Shown piece after piece: positions 19,501-27,474 of a DNA stretch of 39,234 nt. The notes beneath the pieces are model-generated. The model was given only the letters and a program-made list of their open reading frames with translations, was not told where the DNA came from and made no database searches. Source of the DNA: Bacteroidota bacterium (lineage in GTDB: Bacteria; Bacteroidota; Ignavibacteria; UBA10030; UBA6906); NCBI GenBank assembly GCA_020846365.1, contig JADLEA010000062.1, positions 1-39,234 on the forward strand. The letters are read 5' to 3'. Made by a program: the position numbers and the translations under genes. Numbering within the stretch: position 1 is the stretch's first letter; every line of letters starts with the position of its first letter.

Positions 19501-22500
19501 GGTCACATTGGCAACGAAGTTTGTGCCCGTGAATACTACGTCCAGTGTTTGTAGACGGCTTCCCGAAGGAGGTTCTATGCTTGCCAGAGTCGGAATGGGG
19601 TTAGCGACGATAAACGTGCTCGTGTTGGATTCACCCCCGCCCGGGGCAGGATTAAACACCGACACGGAGTACGACCGGGCCGTGTCGAGCTCGGAGGCCG
19701 GAATTGCGGCCGTCACGCGCGTCCTGTCCACCAGCGTCGTGCTCAACTCCAGGGTGCCCAGCCGGACAACCGATCCCGGAACGAAGTTTGTTCCGTCGAC
19801 CTGCACTGACGCGCTGACAGCTTCCACCAGGGTGCTTTCGGGAGCCAGCGTTATGATCGTCGGGATCGGGTTGTTGACGGTGAAAGCGTTCGGGAGCGTG
19901 GCTGAGCCGCCTCCCGGCACGGGATTTGAGACCGTGACATCGCGCGGGCCAAGCGTGGCGGCGGAATCAATCGTGAGCCCGACGACCATCTCTCCCTGAT
20001 TCTGTACATTCACCGCGTAGACGGTTATGTTCGCCCCCAGCGACGCATTGGTCACTCCCTGGACAAAGTTCGATCCGGTGAGCGTAATCGTCAGAGAATC
20101 CAGCCGTGAGCCGTTCTGCAATGAGAGTCCCGTGAATGTCGGGAGCGGGTTCGTCACGATGAGCCCGTCGGTTAACGATGCCTTCCCTCCGCCGGGACCG
20201 GCATTCTCGACGCTGACGGTCCGGAGTCCTGTCGATGCCGTGTCGGTGACGGTCGCGGTGATCCGTATCTTTGTGCTGCTGTCAATGACGGTGCTCGTGA
20301 CCACGAACCCGGTGCCCAGATCCACGGAGGAAATGCCCGTGTAGAAATTCGTTCCGCGGAGAGTGAACTCGATCGTCTGCAGTCTCGTTGCCGTGTCGGG
20401 AGAGATGCTGGTGAGCGTGGGGACCGGGTTGTTCCCAACCGTGAATCCCACCCCGTTTGAAGTCCCGCCCTCCGCACCGCTGTTGGTCACGGTGAACTGC
20501 CGGACGCCGTCAGAGGCGGCCGGGCTGACCCTGATGTTCATCGCAATGGTCGTGGGGCTTGTCACGGTATACGAGTTGATGGTGATGTTCGATCCGAGGA
20601 CCCCGACCGAACTCACCCCGTCCGCGAAGTTGGTTCCGGTGATGATCACGTCGTACGTCTGTCCGCGGATACCGGCCGACGGGGCGATGCTGATGAGCGT
20701 GGGAATGTTCTTCACGCGGAACGCCGACGGCAGCGTGGCCGTTGCCCCGCCCGGCGAGGGATTCGTGACGCTGACATCCCGCGTGCCCAGCGTAGCTCCC
20801 GAACCGATGGTGATCCCCACGGTCATTTGCGTGGGGGATTGCACGATGATCGTATCAATGGTGATGTTCGCCCCGAAGTTCGCGGTCGTTACCTTCGGGA
20901 TGAAATTCGTACCGGTGAGCGCCACCTGCACCGACTGGAGCCGGCTGGCTTCTCCGGGGGAGATACCCGTGAGCGTCAACGGGGGGTTGTTTATGGTAAC
21001 GGATCCGGAAACCCCCGTTTTGGAGCCGGTGGCGGAGGTCGCTGTGAACGTTCCCGTTCCGGCGGATCCGGTATAGCGCATCCCCATGGTGGTCAGGTTC
21101 GCCAGACCGGCCGTGAAATCTGCGGCCTGATTGAGCACGTTGTTGTCCAGCGTACCCAAACCCGTGATCGCTCCCGGAGAGCCCGGAAGGCTTGTCGTGA
21201 TCGTGACGTTGTTTGTGGCTGCATTGAACGTGGGCACGATATTTCCCCAATCGTCCTGCGCCACGAGGGTGTTCGTCCCCGTGAAGTTGACGCCGTTCAC
21301 CTGCGGTGAGGCGAGCGTCCAGGAGAATTGCCCGAGCGCGCCGGGAGAAACGGTTACGGTCAGCCTGTCTGCACCGGTGGATATCACCGTTCCGTCCGTT
21401 ACGACTATCGTCGCCGTCTCAACCTTGTACAATTTCATCTGGCCGTTTTGCCCGGCACTCACCGTGGCGACACCGTTGGTAAAGGTGATCGGCGTGGGTG
21501 TGTTGAAATTGACGTCCGTTCCCGTCGCACTCGAGACAGTGGGCTGCGTGACCGGATTCGCCGATGGGTTGGGGCCGGTGAATGTCAGGTTCTTCGTTCC
21601 CGTGTATCCGGTGACGATGTTGTCAGATGCGTCTTTTGCGGTGATCGTCAGATTTTGCCCCGACCCCGCGATTTGTGTCGTTGAGCCTGTGATCACCAGG
21701 CGGGTCGCCGTGCCGGCCGTAATTTCCACAAGAGCCGAGGTTCCGGCTTTTCCGGCAGCGGTTGCCGTGAATGTCCCGCTTCCGGTTGCACCCGTATAGA
21801 TCATCCCGAGAGTGGTAAGGTTTGCCACCCCCGAACTGAAATCCGTGGCCCGATTCAGGATGTTGTTGCCGCCGGTCCCCAGACCAGTTATGGTTGAGGG
21901 AAGACCGAGGGAAGTGCTGAGCGTGACATTGCTTGTCGACGCATTGAATGTGGTGACGGTGTTTCCGTATGTATCACGGGCGGTCAGGGTGTTGGCACCG
22001 GTGAACGCCACGCCGCTCACTTGCGGCGAGGTAAGACTCCACGCGAACTTCTCCAGTGCGCCGGGGGAAACCGTCGCCGTCAACCGGTCAGAGCCCGCGG
22101 AACTGATTGAACCATCCGTCACAGCGATAGTCGCTGTCTGGGCGCGGTACAGGCGGAGGACGCCGTTCTGGCTTCCGCTCACCTGGGCAACGCCATTCGT
22201 GAAGGAGATGGCGGTCTGAACAGTAAACGCCGTAGCGACACCGCTGCTGTTCGTCACCGTCGGCGACGTCGGCGGATCGATCGAAGAGTCCGCCCCCGAG
22301 AACGTAAGTTGCTTCGTCCCGGTGTAGGAGGTCACCGTATTGCCTGACCCGTCCTTGGCTGTGATCAGGAGATTTCTGGTGCCGCCGGCGCTCAACGTCG
22401 TAACGGAATCGCCCGTCGAGGTTCGCAGCACGAGGCGCGTCGCCCCGCCGGTGACGATCTGAATCGTGCTGGAGGTGCCGTTCTTCGTCCCTCCGGTCGC

Positions 22501-25500
22501 TGTAAACGTGCCGTTGCCAACGGCGCCGGTATACCGCATGCCCAGTGTCGTGAGATTTGCAACGCCGGAGACAAAGTCGCTGCTTCTGTTCAAAACGTTG
22601 TTGCCGACGGTGCCGAGCCCCGAGACAGTTCCTCCGAGGCTGCTGGTGATGGTCACGGGTGTGGCTGATGCGTCAAAGGTAGTGCGCGGGTTCCCCCAAT
22701 CATCCTGCGCTGTGAGCGTATTGGTGCCCACAAACGTTGCTCCGTTTGTCTGCGGCGATGTCAACGCCCATGCGAACTTGCCGAGCGCACCCGCAGAAAC
22801 TGTGACAGTGAGACGGTCTCCACCGCTGGCGCTGATCGTCCCGTCCGTGACGGAGATGATCGCCGTCTGCGCCCTGTACAGGCGCATGACGCCGTTGTTG
22901 CTTCCCGACACCGTTGCCACACCGCTGGAGAAGTTGATGTTTGTCGTCGCCCCGAATGCCCTCGCCGAGCCGGAATTGTTGGTGACCGTCGGCGCCGTGG
23001 CGGGATTCAGCGAGGAATCCGCCCCGGAAAACGTCAGGGATTTGGTGCCGGTGTACGACGTGACAATATTTCCGGATCCGTCCCGCGCGGTGATTGTCAG
23101 GTCCTGTGATCCGCCTGCTGTCATTGTGGATGAGCCCGTGATGACAAGGCGCGTCGCGCCCCCCGCCACGATCTGCACGTTTCCGGAGGTACCGGCCTTG
23201 CTGCTCGTATTGACGGCAGTAAATGTTGTGGTCCCCACCGGACTGGTATATTTCAGCTTCCCGGTAAGATTCGCGACTCCGGACACAAAATCAGAATTCT
23301 GTTCCAGGACATTTTCCGCTCCGGGCGTGAGCCCGCCGACGGTCCCTCCGAGCGCGTTGGCGCTGATCGTCACCGGAGAAGCGGAGGCGTCGTAGTTCAG
23401 AACCGTGTTGCCGTAACTGTCCTGCGCGGTGATGGTGTTTGTGCCGGTGAATGCGACGCCGCTTTGCTGCGGAGTGTTGAGGTCAACTACGAATTTCGCG
23501 AGGGCATCGGCAGAAACGGTGACGATGAGCCGGTCGCCGGCACCGGAACCGATGCTCCCGTCCGAGACCGCGATGGTGTCGGTGGCCGCACGGTAGAGGC
23601 GCATGAGCCCATTCGAACCCCCGCTCACTGTCGCGCTGCCGCCCGTAAACGTGATGACGGTGCCCAGGCCGAAAGGCACCTGGCTGCCGCTCTTGTTGGT
23701 GACCGTCGGAGACGTCACGGGATTCGATGAGGGGCCGGAACCGGAAAACACCAGGGTCTTGTCCCCCCCGTACGTCGTGACCGTATTCCCGGAGCTGTCT
23801 TTTGCCGTGATGGTAAGCGCCTGACTTGCTCCCGCGATCTGCGAACTGCTCCCGCTGAGCAAAAGTCGTGTCGCACTCCCCACATTAATAACGACACTTC
23901 CGGAAGTGGAACCGCTCCTGCCGGACTGTGATGTCGCCGTGAACACGCTGCTTCCGGTCGTCCCCGTGTACTTCAGCTTTGTGCTCAGATTGGCAACGCC
24001 GCTGCTGAAGTCACCGGCCTGGTTCAGGACGTTTGTACCGCCTGATCCGAGACCTGACAGGGTACCCGCAAGGCCGGGGGCTGTCATCGTTACATTGTTT
24101 GCGGCGGCGTTGAAACCAGTGACCACGTTCCCAAAGCTGTCCACTGCAGTCACGGTATTGATCCCGCTGAACGCCACACCGTTGGTCTGCGGCGAAGTGA
24201 TGACAACGGCGAACCGCTCAAGCCCGGCCGGCGTTACGGTAACGTTCAGTTCGCTTCCCACCACCGAGCTGATATCGGCATCGCGCACGGCGATTGCGGC
24301 AACCTCCACCTTGCGCAGCCGCAGGACGCCATTATTGTTCCCGGTCGGACTGGCCACGCCGTTGACAAACGTGATATCGGTGTTTCTGGGCGTCCACGAG
24401 AAGTTTCGTTCCGCACCCGTATTGTCGGTCACTGTCGGGGGATCGCCATCGGGGGAGGAACTGGCCCCCATGAAACCAAGCGTCTTTACGCCCCCATATC
24501 CCGTCGCGGTATTGCCTGACGTATCCTTGGCGGTGATCGTCAGCGAGCTCCCGATTCCAGCGCCAACGGACGATGCTCCGCTGATGACAAACCTCCGTGC
24601 GACTCCGGGAGCGATAGTGACGTTGCCGGATGTCCCCGACTGTCCGGAAATCAGACAGGTTGCCTTGAACTGCCCGGTCCCTGCCAGACCGATATATTTC
24701 AGCTTGCTGGTGAGAACGGCCTTGCCCGAAGAGAAGTCGCCAACCTGATTCAGCACGCTGTCCCTCCCCGTGCCGAGTGTAATCAGCCCGGAGGATAGGG
24801 ATCCCAGGGGACTGATCTCGACCGGCCGGTCCGACGCGTTGAAGCTTGTAACGATGTTCCCATATGCATCCTGTGCAATGAGCGTGTCCGCGCCGGTGAA
24901 CGCCACATCGTTCGTCTGAGGAGATGTGAGTTTGAACTCAAACTGGCCGAGCGAATCAGGCGAGACTGCCACCGTGAGACGATCTGCGCCGGTCGCCGAG
25001 ATGGACCCGTCGGTCGCGGCAACGATTGCGGTCTCGACCTTGTACAGCTTCAATACTCCGTTGTTACCGCTGCTCACCGTTGCAACCCCGGCGGTGAAGG
25101 TGATGCTCGTCGCGCTGCCGAAATTGACATCTGCGCCCGCGCTGTTGGTCACGCTGGGGATATCCCCATCAGGCGAAGCGGATGCCCCGGAGAAGGTGAG
25201 CGACTTGGGTCCGGCGTAGCCGGCGACGGTGTTTCCGCTGCCGTCTTTCGCCGTAATCGTCAGGTTTTGTGACTTCCCTGCAGTCTGTGTCCCCTGGCCC
25301 GTGATGACAAGCCGTGTGGCTGCTCCCGAGGATATGGTGATGGAGGCGGAGGTACCAGTTGCGACCGGGCCGGCTGAGGTGGCCGTGAATGTGCCTGAGC
25401 CGGTAGCCCCGGTGTACGTCATGCCCAGGGTCGTCAGGTTTGCCACGCCGCTGCTGAAGTCCCCATTTTTGTTCAGGACGTTTCCGGCGCCATCAAGCCC

Positions 25501-26115
25501 CGACACGGTCCCGCTCAGAGTCGTCGAGATGGTGACGTTGTTTGACTGGGCGCTAAACGTCGTGACTGTGTTTCCCCAGCTATCCTGCGCGGTGAGCGTG
25601 TTCGTGCCCGTGAATGCAACGCCGCTGATTTGGGGCGACGTGAGCGCGAAGGCGAACTTGTTGACGGTACCGGCGCTGACGGTGACGCTGAGCCGGTCGG
25701 TTCCTGTCGACGAGAGCGTGTCAGCCGGTGCTTCCACCGACACAACAGCCGTTTCCGCTTTGTAGAGCCGGAGCACGCCGTTCTTACCGGCTGCAACCGT
25801 TGCGACCCCGTCGGTGAAGAGAATGGTGGTGGGGCTGCCGAACGGAACTGCAATCCCGCCGGTGTCCGCAACCGTCGGCGCGGTGACCGGGTTGGTGGAC
25901 GAGGAGGCCCCGCTGAACGTCAGTGTCTTCGGTCCGGTGTATGATGCAGCCGGTTGGCCGGAGCTGTCAGCCCTGATCGTGAGGTTCTGTGATGCACCTG
26001 CCGTCTGCGTCCCGGACCCCGTGATCACGAATTTCGTCGCCTGCGCAAACGAGGCTGTAACCCCGACGATCATCATCAGGGCAAGCAATCTTGCAGCGCG
26101 TTGGTGCGTTCTCAT
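16597..26115 (-). CDS. Giant T9SS-secreted multi-repeat adhesin-like protein
   Basis: Open reading frame of ~3170 aa with signal peptide MRTHQRAARLLALMMIVGVTASFAQA, 7 tandem ~240-aa supermodules, ~10 IPT/TIG-like repeats, FN3-like domain and T9SS type A-like C-terminus (FALEQNFPNPFNPATTIPVSIP...VATGMYLTRMTTAAGGSYVIKMLLMK). Confidence 0.9.
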   Translation of the reverse strand: MRTHQRAARLLALMMIVGVTASFAQATKFVITGSGTQTAGASQNLTIRADSSGQPAASYTGPKTLTFSGASSSTNPVTAPTVADTGGIAVPFGSPTTILFTDGVATVAAGKNGVLRLYKAETAVVSVEAPADTLSSTGTDRLSVTVSAGTVNKFAFALTSPQISGVAFTGTNTLTAQDSWGNTVTTFSAQSNNVTISTTLSGTVSGLDGAGNVLNKNGDFSSGVANLTTLGMTYTGATGSGTFTATSAGPVATGTSASITISSGAATRLVITGQGTQTAGKSQNLTITAKDGSGNTVAGYAGPKSLTFSGASASPDGDIPSVTNSAGADVNFGSATSITFTAGVATVSSGNNGVLKLYKVETAIVAATDGSISATGADRLTVAVSPDSLGQFEFKLTSPQTNDVAFTGADTLIAQDAYGNIVTSFNASDRPVEISPLGSLSSGLITLGTGRDSVLNQVGDFSSGKAVLTSKLKYIGLAGTGQFKATCLISGQSGTSGNVTIAPGVARRFVISGASSVGAGIGSSLTITAKDTSGNTATGYGGVKTLGFMGASSSPDGDPPTVTDNTGAERNFSWTPRNTDITFVNGVASPTGNNNGVLRLRKVEVAAIAVRDADISSVVGSELNVTVTPAGLERFAVVITSPQTNGVAFSGINTVTAVDSFGNVVTGFNAAANNVTMTAPGLAGTLSGLGSGGTNVLNQAGDFSSGVANLSTKLKYTGTTGSSVFTATSQSGRSGSTSGSVVINVGSATRLLLSGSSSQIAGASQALTITAKDSSGNTVTTYGGDKTLVFSGSGPSSNPVTSPTVTNKSGSQVPFGLGTVITFTGGSATVSGGSNGLMRLYRAATDTIAVSDGSIGSGAGDRLIVTVSADALAKFVVDLNTPQQSGVAFTGTNTITAQDSYGNTVLNYDASASPVTISANALGGTVGGLTPGAENVLEQNSDFVSGVANLTGKLKYTSPVGTTTFTAVNTSSKAGTSGNVQIVAGGATRLVITGSSTMTAGGSQDLTITARDGSGNIVTSYTGTKSLTFSGADSSLNPATAPTVTNNSGSARAFGATTNINFSSGVATVSGSNNGVMRLYRAQTAIISVTDGTISASGGDRLTVTVSAGALGKFAWALTSPQTNGATFVGTNTLTAQDDWGNPRTTFDASATPVTITSSLGGTVSGLGTVGNNVLNRSSDFVSGVANLTTLGMRYTGAVGNGTFTATGGTKNGTSSTIQIVTGGATRLVLRTSTGDSVTTLSAGGTRNLLITAKDGSGNTVTSYTGTKQLTFSGADSSIDPPTSPTVTNSSGVATAFTVQTAISFTNGVAQVSGSQNGVLRLYRAQTATIAVTDGSISSAGSDRLTATVSPGALEKFAWSLTSPQVSGVAFTGANTLTARDTYGNTVTTFNASTSNVTLSTSLGLPSTITGLGTGGNNILNRATDFSSGVANLTTLGMIYTGATGSGTFTATAAGKAGTSALVEITAGTATRLVITGSTTQIAGSGQNLTITAKDASDNIVTGYTGTKNLTFTGPNPSANPVTQPTVSSATGTDVNFNTPTPITFTNGVATVSAGQNGQMKLYKVETATIVVTDGTVISTGADRLTVTVSPGALGQFSWTLASPQVNGVNFTGTNTLVAQDDWGNIVPTFNAATNNVTITTSLPGSPGAITGLGTLDNNVLNQAADFTAGLANLTTMGMRYTGSAGTGTFTATSATGSKTGVSGSVTINNPPLTLTGISPGEASRLQSVQVALTGTNFIPKVTTANFGANITIDTIIVQSPTQMTVGITIGSGATLGTRDVSVTNPSPGGATATLPSAFRVKNIPTLISIAPSAGIRGQTYDVIITGTNFADGVSSVGVLGSNITINSYTVTSPTTIAMNIRVSPAASDGVRQFTVTNSGAEGGTSNGVGFTVGNNPVPTLTSISPDTATRLQTIEFTLRGTNFYTGISSVDLGTGFVVTSTVIDSSTKIRITATVTDTASTGLRTVSVENAGPGGGKASLTDGLIVTNPLPTFTGLSLQNGSRLDSLTITLTGSNFVQGVTNASLGANITVYAVNVQNQGEMVVGLTIDSAATLGPRDVTVSNPVPGGGSATLPNAFTVNNPIPTIITLAPESTLVEAVSASVQVDGTNFVPGSVVRLGTLELSTTLVDRTRVTAAIPASELDTARSYSVSVFNPAPGGGESNTSTFIVANPIPTLASIEPPSGSRLQTLDVVFTGTNFVANVTEVDFGGSDIVVNSTVVNSGTTLTANITVQAGATMGPRDVTVSNPTPGGGMSEKRTFTVAENPVPTIATVTPSVGARLGHLDVAITGTNFIDGVTSVNFGSGIVTGQPTITIPTQLVVSITIDTSAATGLRSVSVTNSSPGGGTATKTNAFTVINPEPTLTSVTPNIVQQLERRNIVIEGTGFIEGVTRIDMGTGITVHSRVVVSDTQITADITVNSDAAVGPRDISVFNFAPGGGSATLVNGFVVGTNAEPSIANATPATGRRLETLSVVVRGANFTGGATKMDFGPDINVNSVTVDSATRLTTNITISRNAATGPRTIYVRIDPPGGGVDSLVDGFLVTNPVPTLLSATPSTAIRSQTLNVDLRGTNFVTDTEVNFGSGITVNSVTRDSATRLTANVTIGALATLGARNVVVSNPAPGGGNAAPVAFTVSMAPPPTPTLLVPTNGQPNLPTNFTARWDSAAGATHYHLQVAVVGTFNTTVIDDSTLTTTSRQIGPLVNNTTYYWHVRARNAGGTSAYSSTWTFTPSYPTVWVLNWVQTFPSYTNSGDYLPTDYRLVGLPGGGTALVGNLVNGTNASDWQAYWDNGAESNYFVPYDGGQTFTFSTGRAFWLVRKGDWNINTSVPSATLDSAGTALVPLHTGWNIITNPFAQAVPWTAVQSVNGQATREPIHGFSGSQGFQTSGTLEPYRGYYFYNVDGIATLKVPYAATSGVLKQPDTLAAGSWTVGIEVSTESYADVSTRLGIRPDATDGLDIHDYHKPRAIGVLPSAVFSRPDMDSVASDFATDFRGRIDRVARWPFELRAPRGKEVLLTFTGIGEVPTEFDAYLVDVARARYVDLREKNSYAALPVTDRSAFIVLIGTHEAVAGELGSIVPQTFALEQNFPNPFNPATTIPVSIPLTGEVTVKIYSILGEEVRTLHTGVLEQGRHWLRWDGRNEAGRTVATGMYLTRMTTAAGGSYVIKMLLMK
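16600..16875 (-). other. T9SS (Por) C-terminal sorting domain
   Basis: QNFPNPFNPATTIPVSIPLTGEVTVKIYSILGEEVRTL...GRHWLRWDGRNEAGRTVATGMYLTRM. Confidence 0.9.
18203..20991 (-). repeat. About 10 tandem IPT/TIG-like repeats in the giant protein
   Basis: Recurrent NPxPTLxSxxPxxxxRLQTLxVxxTGTNFxxGVTxVxFG ... GPRDVTVSNPxPGGG pattern, about 90 aa period. Confidence 0.85.
20991..26037 (-). repeat. Seven tandem ~720-bp (~240-aa) supermodules in the giant protein
   Basis: Module starts marked by ATRLVITG-type sequence at about 26037, 25322, 24603, 23876, 23157, 22446, 21712; each carries QNLTITAKDxSGNTVTSYTGTKxLTFSG, NGVLRLYKVETATI, DRLTVTVSAGALGKFAWALTSPQ, NTLTAQDSYGNTVTTF, NVLNQAGDFSSGVANLTTLGMRYTGATGSGTFTAT. 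Confidence 0.93.
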
Positions 26116-26332
26116 ATCGGACTCTCTGATGAAACAAGACACCCTTCTTCAGTGCAGCTGAGTGGAACCCGTTGTATCATGCCTCTGATGAAACGCAGGA
26201 AAGTAAGGGAAAAATCTTCGTTTGGGAGTATGCCCGCGGCATGGGTCCCCCGTCGAAAAGATATGTTCTCCACTCCCGCCGGCGGCCTGGGCGCCAGGGG
26301 GAAAAACGAGGATAGAGGAAGAAATGCATGAT

Positions 26333-26361
26333 AAAATACAAAGTTTACCTGTTCGTGTCAA
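26333..26361 (-). promoter_or_regulatory. Candidate sigma70-like promoter for the giant-protein gene
   Basis: Minus strand TTGACA (26356-26361), exactly 17 nt, TATTTT (26333-26338). Confidence 0.5.
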
Positions 26362-26443
26362 GAATGTGATTACGACGTACACAGGAAGGAAAGGATGCGA
26401 ATTTCACCACCAATTCACAATATACGACCTCAGTTCAAAAAGA

Positions 26444-26460
26444 ATGTGTCCCAGGACACA
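26444..26460 (-). terminator. Weak terminator-like hairpin downstream of the EamA gene
   Basis: TGTGTC-CCAG-GACACA (26445-26460), followed on the minus strand by TTCTTTTTG; about 100 nt after the 26557 stop. Confidence 0.35.
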
Positions 26461-26556
26461 AATCCTCTTCTGCGTTTTTTCAATTCCGGTCGTTCTTTGC
26501 GCTTTTTGTAGACGTATCCTCACACCTTAACGGGTCACCGACCGATCTCCGTTCCC

Positions 26557-27456
26557 CTAATGCAGAAAAAGGATCGCCACGCCGGCCACCGCCACACAAG
26601 CCCCTCCGACGGCTCTCCAGGAGAGCCGTTCCTTATACAGAACACGAACAAGAGGAAGCATGATGATGGGAACAGTCGCCATCAGCGTTGACGCGATGCC
26701 GACCGCCGTGTGAGCGACCGCCAGAAGGCTGAGGGAGATCCCGAGAAACGGACCCAGCACCGACCCGGCCGCGGTGAGCCAGAACGCCGGAAGGTCGCTG
26801 CGAAACGTCCGAACCGGATGCACAAACCTGCCAAGCACAACCATCACGGGGAGCAACACCAGGAGCGAGATGCCGATTCTCACCGTCGCGGCGACAAACC
26901 CGTTGATCGGCCCTTCGTTAAAGGCAAGCTTGGCAAAAATGAGCCCGACTCCTTGCCCCACAGCGGCGAGCGCGGCAAAGAGGATGCCCGCAACAAGTTC
27001 CTTCCCGTGAATGATGCTTCCTGGGGCCCGCTCGTATACCACGAGAAGCACTCCCAACACGGTCACGATGATCCCGACGACGCCGAGCACAGGAAGGCGT
27101 TCATGGAGGAAGACAAAGGCGAGGATGGCCGCAATGGCGGGTGCAATGGACATCACAAGCATACTGACGCGCGGACCGATATGGGCGTAGGAGCGGAAGA
27201 GGAACGAATCCCCTATCGCCAGCCCAACGATGCCGCTGATGCCCAGGTATGCGTACTGCGGGAGGGAGAGATCGAACGATGCGCCGGTGAGGAGCAGGAG
27301 GACGGCAAGATAGAAGAGCGCCAGAACGAGACGCGAAACATTCACCAGAACGGAGCCCACCCGCAGCGTCGCCGTGGAGAATATCAATGAACTGCCAGAC
27401 CAGCACACTGCAGTGAGCAATGCCGCCATCTCCCCGAAATACGGAATGTCACTCAC
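26557..27456 (-). CDS. EamA/DMT-superfamily transporter
   Basis: 299 aa; two EamA-like halves, multiple TM helices, AILAFVFLHERLPVLGVVGIIVTVLGVLLVV, LPLVRVLYKERLSWRAVGGACVAVAGVAILFL. Confidence 0.93.
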   Translation of the reverse strand: MSDIPYFGEMAALLTAVCWSGSSLIFSTATLRVGSVLVNVSRLVLALFYLAVLLLLTGASFDLSLPQYAYLGISGIVGLAIGDSFLFRSYAHIGPRVSMLVMSIAPAIAAILAFVFLHERLPVLGVVGIIVTVLGVLLVVYERAPGSIIHGKELVAGILFAALAAVGQGVGLIFAKLAFNEGPINGFVAATVRIGISLLVLLPVMVVLGRFVHPVRTFRSDLPAFWLTAAGSVLGPFLGISLSLLAVAHTAVGIASTLMATVPIIMLPLVRVLYKERLSWRAVGGACVAVAGVAILFLH

Positions 27457-27474
27457 TGCGGTCTTCCTCTCAGG

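Noticed and set aside
20991-26037. CRISPR-like or satellite interpretation of the regular repeats
   Set aside because: Period ~720 bp, in-frame and protein-conserved with diverged DNA; a coding tandem-domain array.
16913-26161. Long plus-strand ORFs antisense to the giant gene (e.g. 19007-19999, 22466-23395, 23906-24748)
   Set aside because: Their translations mirror the repeat period of the minus-strand gene and lack start-site context; typical frame artefacts of GC-rich repeat coding DNA.
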